NCBI GenBank assembly: GCA_016748015.1
Contig: JAAOMT010000570.1
Coordinates: forward strand, 713,253 to 777,252
DNA: 64,000 bases
Direction of reading: 5' to 3'
Origin: Geosiphon pyriformis
Taxonomy: Eukaryota; Glomeromycota; Glomeromycetes; Archaeosporales; Geosiphonaceae
This document shows positions 12,552-22,856 of this stretch, one piece after another; the first letter of the stretch is position 1; each line of letters starts with the position of its first letter. Position numbers and translations under genes: made by a program. The notes below the pieces were generated by a model, which saw nothing but the letters and a program-made list of their open reading frames with translations, searched no databases and was not told the origin of the DNA.

Positions 12552-13541
12552 TGTTACCAGAGATTTTTGGTCTCTTTTCTTGAACATTGTAAATATCTGT
12601 TGGTTGCAAATTCACATTTTCTAAAAGTAGTTGAACCTCTAATAACTGAATTTATCTTCAAATTATTTCCTATAATTTGAACTGCTGGGCTTATAAGTAG
12701 AATGGCCAATTCCTTGCCAGTTACTTTATGTAGTTATATTGTAGTAAATGTCAACTCTTTCCCAGGAATTGCTCATCTGGAAGCTCACTAAAAATGTGTA
12801 GTTACTTTGCTGTGAAAGTCAATTCTTCTACAGGAATCTCATTTGTAGGCTACCCTAATGATTGTAATAAGAAAAGAAAAGAAAAATAAAAGAAATATAA
12901 AAAAAATAGGATTTTATCAAGAGAAACGTTTTCTATCCAGGCCTGGAGTCACTAACAGTTTACTGAAATTGGTAGCTAATCAATTTCGAAATGTTAGTTG
13001 AGTTTTGGGAATTTTCCAAGTGCAATAATTAAAAAATTTGGTTTTTCAAATTATTTGATATTTATTTCTTTTTGTGTGTATAGGAACAGTTCTAAGTAAT
13101 AAATCTAAAGTAAGATACATTTTTTTAAAGAAAAAAGCTCTTCTTTTATACAACTTGTTGTAGTACTAGTCTATGAACTTACATTTTTTCTCTTTGCTCA
13201 AATTTCGGCGAACTAAAGATATATTTTGATAAACTACAAGTTATTTTACTGAACTATTGATTAATTTGGATAAATTATTCATAATTTCGGCGAATTTCTA
13301 TAAATTTCGGCGAATTTCTGTAAATTTCAGCGAATTTTAGAATGTTACAAAGTTCAGAGTATTGTGTAATTTGATCATCTTACTTTCTGTTGTACTAATT
13401 AGATTATTAATTGAATTATGATATGTGATAAATTGATTAAATAATAAGTAATAATTTAGATTGATATTAACATGTTAATTACTAATAAGAATTATAAGGA
13501 CAATTTCATGCTAATTAATAGCTAAAATTCTACTGGTAACA
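12552..13541 (-). repeat. Family-A gypsy LTR (A1)
   Basis: This is a 990-bp LTR bounded by TGTTACCAG and CTGGTAACA. It aligns with 13992-14973 and with the split LTR 22857-24767. It lies inside LINE copy L4 and is followed by 450 bp of family-A internal sequence. It therefore represents the 3' end of a minus-strand A element older than, or rearranged with, the main A element. Confidence 0.9.
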
Positions 13542-13991
13542 TAATTTCCTCCTCAAGATTGAGCTCTGTCAAAGTCCAAGCACTATCTGTAATGTCAAGA
13601 TAGTGGTTCAAGATGATTGAAGTGATTTGCTCTGAAAATTGTTGAAATTTCAGTTCTGTGAGCTTTCCAATGTATTGTATTTTCAATAGTTGAAGTATTG
13701 GGCTTTGTAGGACGTTTTCACAAGTATTAAACAAGTCATAGAGTCTAAGAGCTGCTTTAAGTTTGTAGCGAGTATTTGTTGATCCAGCTGCTGTCTTGAA
13801 TTCATTGTGAATTTGTTTTTGTATGGCTTCTGGGGTGGTATTTGTTGCTTCAAGTTCTAGTTTTTGTTCATAAAGTGTTTTTCTAATACAGAAATATTTA
13901 AATATGAGGGTATATTCATTGTTCTGTTCATTAAATAATAGTAGAAGTTTTTGTTGTATTGTGGCATTTGGTGGAATGTCAATAGGGGCAG
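13522..13991 (-). pseudogene. Truncated ORF3 of the outer A copy
   Basis: The C-terminal half of the family-A ORF3 includes NTCENVLQSPILQLLKIQY and ends with a stop at 13522-13524 inside the LTR. It parallels 14942-15420 of the complete element and is cut at 13991, where the next LTR begins. Confidence 0.75.
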
Positions 13992-14973
13992 TGTTATCAG
14001 AGGTTTTTGGTCTTTTTTTAGCTCTTGTATGTTTGTTGTAATGTTGTTAATTCATGACTATGGGAAGTATTTGAACCTTCGATAACTGAATTTTATCTTT
14101 AAATTATCTCCTATAATTTGAACTGCTGGGCTTATGAGTAGAATGGCCAATTCCATGTCAGTTACTTCTGTAGTTACATTGTAGTAAATGTCAACTTTTT
14201 CTCAGGAATTGCTTGTCTAGAAGCTCACTAAAAATGTGTAGTTACTTTGCTGTGAAAGTCAACTCTTCTACAGGAATCTTATCTGTAGGCTACTCTAATA
14301 ATTGTAATAAGAAAAGAAGAGAAAAATAAAAGAAATGTAAAAGAAATAGGATTTTATCAAGAGAAATGTTTTCTATCCAGGCCTGGAATTACTAACAGTT
14401 TACTAAAATTGGTAGCTAATCAATTTCAAAATGTTAATTGGGTTTTTGGGGATTTTTTAAGTGCAATAATTTAAAGAATTTTGGTTTTTTGAATTATTTG
14501 ATATTTATTTTTTTTGTGTGTGTAGGAATAGTTCTAAGTGATAAATCTAAAGTAAGATACATTTTCTCAAAGAGAGAAGCTCTTCTTTTATACAACTTGT
14601 CGTAACATTATTCTATGAACTTGAACTTTGCTATTTTTTACAATTTCGCTAAACTAAAGATACATTTCAGTGAACTACAAGTTATTTCTGCGAACTATTA
14701 GATATTTCAGTAAACTATCAATTATTTCTACAAATTTCTACAAATTTCAGCAAACTTTTTGAATGTTACATAGTTCGGGGTATTGCATAATTGATCATTA
14801 CAATTAGGTTACATTTATGTTATATGCAAATTGGGTTATTAATTAACTGATAATTTTGGATATTTTGCTAATGTAATAAGTAATAATTTGAAATAATAAT
14901 ATATGTTAATTAACAATAGGAATTATAAAAATAATTTCATGCTAAATAATATCTCTAATTTTGTCTAGTAACA
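13992..14973 (-). repeat. 3' LTR of element A
   Basis: This is a 982-bp LTR with ends TGTTATCAG and CTAGTAACA, each one or two bases changed from the other copies. It carries the stop codon of ORF3 at 14942-14944. Confidence 0.9.
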
Positions 14974-15661
14974 TAACCTTTTCCTCAAGACTGAGCTCTG
15001 TTGAAGTCCAAGTACTGTCTGTAATTTCCAGATAGTAATCCAAAATTATTGAAGAAATTTGTTCTGAAAATTGTTGAAATTTTAGTTCTGTGAGCTTTCT
15101 AATGTATTGAATCTTCAAAAGTTGTAAAATTGGGTTTTGTAGGATGTTTTCACAGGTGTGGAATAGGTCATAAAGTCTAAGAGCAGCTTTTAGTTTATAA
15201 CGACTGTTTGTAGGTCCAGCTGTTGTCTTGAATTCATTGTGGAGTTGTTTCTGAATAGCTTTTTTTGTGAGGTTTGTTGCTGTAAGCTCCCGTTTTCATT
15301 TGTGAAGTGTTTTTCCAATGTAGAAATATTTATATATTGGAGTATAGTTATAGTTTTCTTCATTAAGACACAGTTGAAGTTTTTGTTGAATAGTAGCATT
15401 TGGTAGAATACTAATAGGAATAAGCATTAAGTTTTCTCTTAAAGCAAGCTTTAAAAGTTCTGGCAGGTGAATTCCAGAATAACTTCTTGTGTTCTTCTTA
15501 TATAGGTGGTATTTTCGTGAATTTGGGGCTAAATTTGTAACTATTTCTGTTTGGATATAATTAATGTGGTTTCCAGTAACAGTAATAAATAATTCAAGTA
15601 TTGTTTTTAAAGTTAACATTAGTTTTTGGGATAATTGTTGAATGTTTTGAGGAATAGTCAT
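14942..15661 (-). pseudogene. ORF3 of element A, after integrase
   Basis: This frame of 240 codons starts at 15661 (MTIPQNIQQLSQ), has a single internal stop (TGA, 15296-15298) and ends 32 bases inside the 3' LTR. The predicted protein is hydrophilic, rich in Leu, Gln, Lys and Asn, and mostly helical in appearance. No transmembrane segment, signal peptide or known motif is seen, so it is not an obvious envelope protein. The same frame recurs next to LTR A1 (13522-13991) and in divergent form in B1. Persistence in two families suggests a real element protein. Function unknown. Confidence 0.65.
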
Positions 15662-15779
15662 TATAAGAGATTTGAAAATAAAAAAAAATTATTTTTGGTG
15701 TATGGGTTTTTATGTTATTTTTGCTTTGTTTTTGTGAGATTGTTTATAAATTATAAGGAGATAACTATAATAATAATTT

Positions 15780-17169
15780 CAAGTTAAGTGTTCAAGTTGG
15801 GAGGTTGTTTAATGACAACTATTAGTTCTAAATTTTGGGGAATATCTTCGGAATTGATTAAAGGGGAATGTGTACCAATTTGTAAAATTAATGATTCAGG
15901 ATTGTGTCTGGAATTATAGTGTTTCAAACAATCTTTATGTGCAACTTTTGCTAAGATTTTGTCATCAAGTCTTAACTTGTATGATTTGTTGCCTAGGACT
16001 TCATGGATAAAGAATAGTCCATCCTATTTATTTTCAAATTTTCCATTCTATTGTTTTTCGGCTTTAGTTCTGTGTAAGAGAACTTTGTTTCCGATTTTAA
16101 ATTCATTAGTAACTGGAGGCAATTTGTTGTCATGCCATTCTTTTTGTTGAGCTTGGGAGTGTTTAATATGGGTGGCTGCTATTTATTGTTTTCCTTCCAA
16201 TGTGTTAAGCAGAGTATAGGCTCTTCGTTGTAGTGTTTCCTGAAAGTTGTCTTTATTAATTGGTTGTATTGGATATGTTTCTATTGTGAAACTAATTGGT
16301 AATATTGCTGTCCTTCCATAGATTAAATCAAATAATGTGTGTTTTGTGGTATCTTGTTTTAGTGTTCTATATGCTAGTAACACTGATGAAATAAAGAGAT
16401 CCCATTCTTGCTCAAAATTGGTTGAGACTTTGGCTAATGATTCACACAATGTTCTGTTGAAATGTTTTACAAGTCTATTTGTTTGTGAATGGTAGGGCAA
16501 AGATAATGGTTTTTTGACATTAAATTGTCCACAAATTTTCTGGATTAAATTGTTCACAAAATGTGTTCCTTGATCAGATAAAAGTTCTATTGGACATCCA
16601 TGTCTACAAATAATGTTTTTGTAGATGAAGTTTGCTACTGATTTTACATCTGCTCATTGAATGGCTCTGACTTCAGGCCATTTGGTGAAATAGTCTACAG
16701 CTACTGCAATATAATAGTTTTCTTGGTTTGTGATAGGTAGTGGTCTGACTAAATCAATACCAACTTGGTCAAAAGACTGTTCAACTTTGATTGGGTTTAA
16801 AGGTTCTGTAGGGCAAGTTCCTTCTCTTCTTTGACAACTATCACAAGACTTAATGTATTCATGAATGTCTTTTCTTATTTGAGGCCAAAAGTAATATTCT
16901 AGTGTTCTCTGAATGGTGCTGTTTTTTCCTAGGTGTGTTGATAAAGGGTCTGAGTGCATGTTATATAAAATGGTTTTTTTTTTATGTTCTTGTATTAATC
17001 TGAGTGGATTGTCTGAGTTTCTGAAGTTTTGATAATAAATCATGTTGTTGTGTAAAAAGTATTGTTTGGCTTGTTGTTGTAACTGATGTTTTTTATCTGA
17101 GAACCAATCTGTTGGAATTGTTAATGTCTCCAAATATTGTTTAAAATTGTTGTAGTTTTCGGAGTTCAT
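15780..17169 (-). pseudogene. Element A integrase
   Basis: The integrase is in two main pieces. Bases 16654-17169 hold the N-terminal zinc domain (His in MHSDPLSTHLG, Cys in CDSCQ) and the first catalytic Asp (GIDLVRPLP), ending at a stop at 16654. The second piece (16183-16650) keeps the second Asp (LLSDQGTHFVN). The third acidic residue is lost: the usual LVERFNRT reads LVKHFNRT. Bases 15780-16180 carry the C-terminal region (FIHEVLGNKSYKLRLDDKIL) with stops. The enzyme would join element cDNA to host DNA, but this copy should be inactive. Confidence 0.85.
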
Positions 17170-17199
17170 TGTTTGTTGTTTTGTTGTTAATTCAAATGG

Positions 17200-18605
17200 G
17201 TATTGGTTTTGTATTCTAATCTTGCCTTATTCTTGAGAGACAATCAACATTAGTATGGAGTTTTCCTGATTTGTGGTGTACAATATATTGGTAGTTGGCT
17301 AAAAATTCTGTCTATTGGGTTTGTTTTGCATTCAGCTGAGTGTTTTTGTTCTGAAGCCATTTGAGTCCAATATTATTAGTAATAATATCAAATTCTTTGG
17401 GTCTGAGGTAAAGGTTGAAGTGATATAGGACCCAGATTACTGCTGCAGTTTCTAATTCTGTTGCAGGGTAGTTTTTTTCAGCTGGTTTCAATGTTCTGCT
17501 AGCATAAGCAATTACTTGCTCATTTCCATTGTCATCTAACTGTAATAGAATGGCACCAAAGGTGGTATAAGAGACATCTGTTACTAACCGGAATTGGTTG
17601 CTAAAATCTGGGTAGGCAAAAATTAGTTTTTCTTTGAGGATTTTAAATGCGTTTTGGTGTTTAGCAGTCCATTTGTATTCGACGTTTTTTGTGGTTGAGA
17701 GGTTTTGCAATTTCTGAGAATCCTTTGATAAACTTTCAATAGTAGAAGGCTAACCCTATGAATCCTCTTAGTTCTGTAGTGTTTTGAGGAGTTTTGAAGT
17801 TTTTGACAGTGCTGATTTTTCCAGAGTCCAGTTTGATTCCATCTTTACTAACAATATGACCAAGAAAGGCCAAGCTTGTTTTTCCAAAGTAGCATTTTTC
17901 GATGTTGAGTTTCAGTTCTGCTTTTCATAATCATTGAAAAACTTTTTACAGATGTTTTAAGTGTAATTTGAATGATGAAGAATAAACATCAGTATTGTCA
18001 AAATAAATGACTACTGACTTCCAAAAGAGTTTTTTGTACACAATATCTATTAATCTTTGAAATGTTGCTGGTGCATTGCATAATCTGAAAGGCATTACAT
18101 TGAATTCATAGTTTCTTTCTTGGGTTGTAAAGGCTGTTTTGAGATGATCTTTGGGGTCTATGGCAACTTGCCAGTATTCGCTTTCTAGATCTAGTGTTGA
18201 AAAGTATTTGGCCTTTCCAAGGGCATCTAACATATCATCAATTCAGGAAAGGGGATAGGCATCTCCAATAGTGACACTGTTGAGTTGTTGATAATCAATA
18301 CAAAATTGTATCTTTCTATTTTTCTTTTTAACTAAGACTACAGGTGAGACCCATGGACTCATTGATGATTGGATAAGCCCATTATTGAACATCTGTTGTA
18401 CTTCTTCACGGATAAATTGGTGGCTTTCTGGAGCAACTCAGTAGGCTTGCTGTTACCTTGGTTTGACATCTCCTGTATAAATTTGGTATTGGACCAAATC
18501 AGTTCTTCCTAAGTCATTGTTGTTTTTGGCAAAGATATCGGCAAATTCTGCAATTAGCTCTTTGAGCTGGCTCTGTTGTTGTGGTTTAAGTTGTCCCATG
18601 TTAAT
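17200..18605 (-). pseudogene. Element A reverse transcriptase and RNase H
   Basis: The RT starts near 18600 (GQLKPQQQSQLKELI). It contains the SMSPWVSPVVLVKKKN and CIDYQQLN blocks, then DLESEYWQVAIDPKD and VMPFRLCNAPATFQRL (17946-18233). The catalytic YxDD box reads YFDN. RNase H follows at 17312-17710, with FGAILLQLDDNG, YASRTLKPAEKNYPATELE and a TNN where TDH is expected. Stops occur near 18430-18480, at 18243 and around 17740. The enzyme copies element RNA into DNA in cytoplasmic particles. This copy is dead at YFDN. Confidence 0.85.
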
Positions 18606-19049
18606 TCAAGATAGTTTTTCCATAACAACATGGTAGTTTTCAAAGCTGGAGTTTGGGTTGATTTTTGGTAGTAAATGTCCAATAATTTCAGAGAAATTGG
18701 AGACTGTTTGGAATAATTCTTGTTGAAAGATATTACTGTGAATAACTCCAATTTCTAAGTTATTTAATAAAACTATGGGGAAATTGTTGGGATTGTAAAA
18801 AGTAACTCTGATTTTTTTTGTTCCTTCTAAAATATAAATATTTGGGATTAAGATATTATGTTCCAAGCAGATTTGTTTGTTGAACTTAAAAATTTGTTGT
18901 GTGGTTGTTGGCTTTTCACAAGTATAAATTTTGGGGTGTTCTTCAAAGGGTGAAATGGTAATTGGTTGTGGAAGTCGTAAAATTTGGTGAGATTCTTTCT
19001 GTTCGTTAAGGGCTATGTTTACTGGAACTGTAAATTGTCCAGTTAAACC

Positions 19050-19425
19050 AAAACCTTAGGTTCCTCTTTCACTTTTTTCCAATAGTTCTCTTTGATTGAC
19101 TAATTGTAAACCCGAAATGTTGGTTAAGGGTAAATAAATGACTTGGGCAATTTTCTCAACATGTTCAATCTTAAATGGCTTGTTAGTTTTGTTTTGGAAT
19201 ATTACTGTTATGTTACCAGTATATCCAGCATCAATTATTCCTCCTCTGACATTGATTCCTTTGCTTGCTAGAGAGGATCAGAAGGTGATTTGAACCATTG
19301 CTCCTGGCAGGATTTCGAGAGCAATTTTGAGATTGATTTTTGTGAGAAATTTGGGTTTGAGAATGAGAGTATTCTTGTCTGGATATCTTAGGTCATATCC
19401 AGCATCAATTTTATGTGCTTTTTCA
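19050..19425 (-). pseudogene. dUTPase domain in element A pol
   Basis: All five trimeric dUTPase motifs can be read on the minus strand: motif 1 DAGYDLRYP, motif 2 SSLASKG (preceded by a stop where Arg is usual), motif 3 GGIIDAGYTGNI, motif 4 EKIAQVIYLPL and motif 5 RGT-stop-GFGLTG. The domain lies between the Cys-rich region and RT. dUTPase hydrolyses dUTP to dUMP and keeps uracil out of newly made DNA. Its presence suggests the element reverse-transcribes in a dUTP-rich setting. The same domain occurs in family B at 27195-27580. The two stops make this copy non-functional. Confidence 0.85.
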
Positions 19426-19670
19426 GGTTTTATTTCTTGTCTGTTGTTGTTAAAGTATTTGAGTTGTAAGGCAGGCTGGTTTTCGATGAGATAGATGGGT
19501 GTTGCTTTACTTTCTTCTGTTGCTTCAGGTTCTCCAAATTCAATTTCGTTCTCATCATTTTTACTGAGCAGAGAAATACTAAAAGCATAGCATTCAGGAC
19601 ACTACTGTTCATCACAAAGCATAATGCATTCTTCACATAGTCTAATGTTTATTTGCTCTAATCATTGAAT

Positions 19671-20240
19671 TTAAGCTTCTAGGGTTGGATAGATGTAACT
19701 TGCAATTTGGTGGTAGACTTCTACTTCATCTTCATAATCGAATCCAGCTAATTCCATGGTGTATTCAATGTATTCTGCTTCCTTTATTTGATGGACATCT
19801 TTTTTAGTAGCTCCATTAATTAATGCCATTGCTAAGTTGAAAATCATCTCAGCATCATGGGAGTAGTGATAAAGTTTGTTGAGAGCACTATTGTATGCTG
19901 CATTAAAGGGTGTTCCTCTTTTTACTTTTTCTGAAATTAATAAAGCATATTGGCAGGTCTGATTGCAGACTCTTCCTCTCATTGCTACATCAATCCAATT
20001 GCATTCTTCTGGTAGCATATCTCCACAAGTCAAACAAGAGGTGTTATTTCATTTTCCGTTTCTTTTTATTAGATGGCCCCATCATTCTCTATGGCAAGCC
20101 TTACAGTAATAACAAGTATAATTTTCATATTTTTCTTCAGATAAAATGCAGGCTTCCATTGAAGAGAGTTTCTTGTGGCAGTCCTTGCATTTGAGTAGAA
20201 TATAGGGGCATTGTTTTTGTGGTTCTGGTTTTGAATAGGG
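19671..20240 (-). pseudogene. Cys-rich domain between protease and dUTPase, element A
   Basis: The minus strand encodes CKDCHKKL, a CYYCKACHREWW block, CLTCGDML and CNQTCQYALLIS, followed by a helical, acidic tail (19671-20033). This spacing of CxxC pairs suggests one or two zinc-binding fingers, perhaps RING-like or treble-clef. The same arrangement is in B2 at 28226-28489. Two in-frame stops break it. I know no named family for it. The position between PR and dUTPase makes it part of the polyprotein. Confidence 0.6.
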
Positions 20241-20479
20241 AACATTCTATTTGGTTGTCACTGGTTCTTTTGTTTCAAGAGAATCATTTGTTGAAAAGTA
20301 CTGTTGTTCAGTTTTATCGGCCCAATTGAAGATTGATCCAAGTGCCATAAATGTTTCCATAATGGGCTTTTCTTCTTCTGGTTCGAATTTAAAAGCTGGG
20401 GCTTTTTCGGAGTGTTTGTTGAATGTACCACAAGTGGCAGGTATCCGGGCGTGTTGTCTTTGGTAGGAGATTGTTAACT

Positions 20480-20940
20480 CTTGTGTCTCCCAATTCAGAT
20501 TAGCATTGGCTTTTTAAAGCCAATTATTTCTGACGAGAGCTTGGTACTGGGGTGCATCCATTACAAGAACTTTGACTGAAATGGTGATTCCATCAAGAGT
20601 GAATGGAAAATTGTCAATTTCTCCTACTGGAGTCTTTTTCATACTATCGGCAGTAATGATTACTGTTTGAGCTGGTCAGTTGACATTTCTCTTTAACTGT
20701 TGCATTAACTGGTAGGTGATGATGTTTCCAGCAGATCCACTGTCTAGGATCAAGCAAATTGCCTTTCTTTTGACTTCTGCTTCAGTGTACATAGCAGTGA
20801 TTGCTTTTTGTTTGTTGGCGGCCGCATTGTTAAGCAGGAATAGTGACTCATTTGCTTCAAACTCAAAAGAAAATATGTCTGAAAGATTGGCATTTTCAGC
20901 AATTCTGGCTGGTGGGATTGTGGTAGGAATATAGGAAGGA
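20480..20940 (-). pseudogene. Element A aspartic protease
   Basis: The retropepsin-like active site LILDSGSAGNII is intact at about 20720-20760, followed by ITADSMKKTPVGEIDNFPF and VLVMDAPQYQALVRNNWL. The enzyme would cut the Gag-Pol polyprotein. One stop lies between the two halves and another just after the NNWL block. The plus-strand ORFs here are antisense shadows. Confidence 0.8.
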
Positions 20941-21339
20941 TTTTATTGTCATGCTGCAGCTCTACCTTTCAAGAGTGCAGTATGGTAAAAATCCTGTTCT
21001 TCAGGTATTGTAAGATAGCTAGATTGAGTATGATAATGGGTAAGTTTTGGCTGAGCTGGATTTCGGAGAACTAATTGGTTATTCAAATTGATTCTATTGT
21101 TGTTTATTTGGTATCGGTTTTGTGGTGTAAATTGATTTTGTGGGATTAATCTTCAAGCAGGCACTTGATAATGTTGTGTAGGTGGTTGTTGGTATTGCTG
21201 TTAAATTGGCTGTGAGACAGGCTGATAATAGTTACTTTGATATTGAGGTCTTGGTAGATAGTAAGCTGGTGGTGGTAGTTAATAATAAGATTGCTATGGT
21301 AGAGGGTAATATTGATTACTCCTATTTTGTTGGTCTTGT

Positions 21340-22811
21340 TGTAGCTTTCTGCAATCTTTTTTCCAGTGGCCAGAAATTCCACAGTAATAGCAACTCTAAG
21401 GCTGGTTATTAGAGAGTGATGTAAAGTTGTTTTGATTCCATCTTTGGGGTTGTTGTTGTTGTTGGTTGGTAAAATAGTTTTCGACTTTCTTTGCGAGTTG
21501 GTCAATTTTCTCTTCAGCTGCTGAGCTGGTTTCTCCAATGGCTAAGTTCACGAGTTTTGTACAATTGGCTTCTTCCATGGCCATTTCATATTTCTTTGCA
21601 TGCTAAATGGCAGAGTTTAAATCCTCTGGGACATGTGGGTGAACCTTTTTAATTAGTTTATCTTTTAAACCAGTGATAAATTGATCCAAGGTTTAAGCAT
21701 CGAAATAATAATCATTAGTTTCAAGTTGGTGAATTTGTCTGAGAAGTTTGTTGAATTTCTCAATATAAGTCATAACAGATTTAGAGGGTTCTTGTTTGAT
21801 ATTGTGAAAACAATTTTGAAGAGTAATTAAGATGTTGTTATTGGTGAATTGTTCTAAGAAGGCAGTTTTAAAAGCTGTTTAGTCATTAAAAGGGGTGGTC
21901 AAGTTTTCAAACCATTCGCCTGCTGTTTCTTTGAAAAAGTAGGGAATTGTTCTTAACATTCTGGCAGCATTCCATCCATTTGCATCTCCAGCTTTAGTAA
22001 CTTGATCGAGCCATTCTTGAGGACTGGTCTCAATGTCTTCTCTATTGAATTCAGAAATTTTTGCAATGTATGCTGTCATTTCATCTTCTTTATTTTTACT
22101 GTCTATTGATTCTTCTTAAGATATTTCAGAGTTGTTTTTTTTGTTTGTTGCTGTCTCAGAGTGTTCACTTCAATTTTCAGCTAGAAAGTCAAGAAGATTG
22201 GAACTAGTTTGAAGGGGTTCTTGTTGTTTGGTGGGACTTCTGGGTAATGTAAAATCTTCTAGTCTTGCAAATCAATTTAAGGATAAATTAGGTGTTTGTG
22301 CTTGTGCAAGTGAAGCTGGAAAAGATGTGATAGTAAGTAGAAGTTTTGAACTGGTTCCTTGTTCAGGTGTTTGTAAGTATTTGGCAGTTGTTTTTGGTAG
22401 TATTGGGGTATTTGGGGTGGTTTTTGAGTATTGCTTCAATTTTTGTTTGCCTTTGTTGCTTGTTTCTGTTTTTGATTCAAAATCAATGGAGTATTGAGAC
22501 TGCACTGGATATGTTTCTTTACAATACTTGATAATATTAAAATTTAGTTCTTGAAAGTAAGTGGCAAGTGTTTCATTGTTAAGGTTTTCAGTTTCCAACT
22601 GTGAATAGTGTACTAAATTATTGTAAAGGTTGCTTCTAACTTCTGAGATATTGTAATTTCCAAAAAGATAATTGTTGATGTGGTTTTCAATGTATTGGTA
22701 TACTGATTTCTTGACAACTTCAATTCCATCTGAAATGTTGAATCTTTGCTTGCAGTGAGTGTAAATTGATTGGTAATACTCTAGAGTTGTTGTGTCTGGT
22801 GTGGTTACCAC
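21340..22811 (-). pseudogene. Element A gag
   Basis: An N-terminal part (22272-22811, 179 aa) starts MVTTPDTTTLEYYQ and ends in a Pro/Thr/Gln-rich tail. The capsid part (about 21600-22079) has QEWLDQVTKAGDANGW and IPYFFKETAGEWFENL, typical of retrotransposon gag. It is followed by a Gln/Asn-rich linker and a CCHC knuckle (CYYCGISGHWKKDC) near 21350-21395. Stops separate the parts. The product would form the particle and bind RNA. Confidence 0.85.
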
Positions 22812-22839
22812 TTTGAAGTTGTTTTTGCTGTGTTGTTTT

Positions 22840-22856
22840 CGTGGGAGAGCACCAAA
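22840..22856 (-). promoter_or_regulatory. Candidate primer-binding site of element A
   Basis: Directly inside the 5' LTR the minus strand reads TTTGGTGCTCTCCCACG. TGG at the start is what a tRNA CCA end would pair with. Element B2 has TTTGGTGCTTCTTG at the matching place (31753-31766), so the first nine bases are shared by both families. The tRNA was not identified. Confidence 0.5.

Noticed and set aside
21182-21412. Plus-strand Val-rich ORF
   Set aside because: Antisense to the Gln/Asn-rich gag linker and zinc knuckle of element A.
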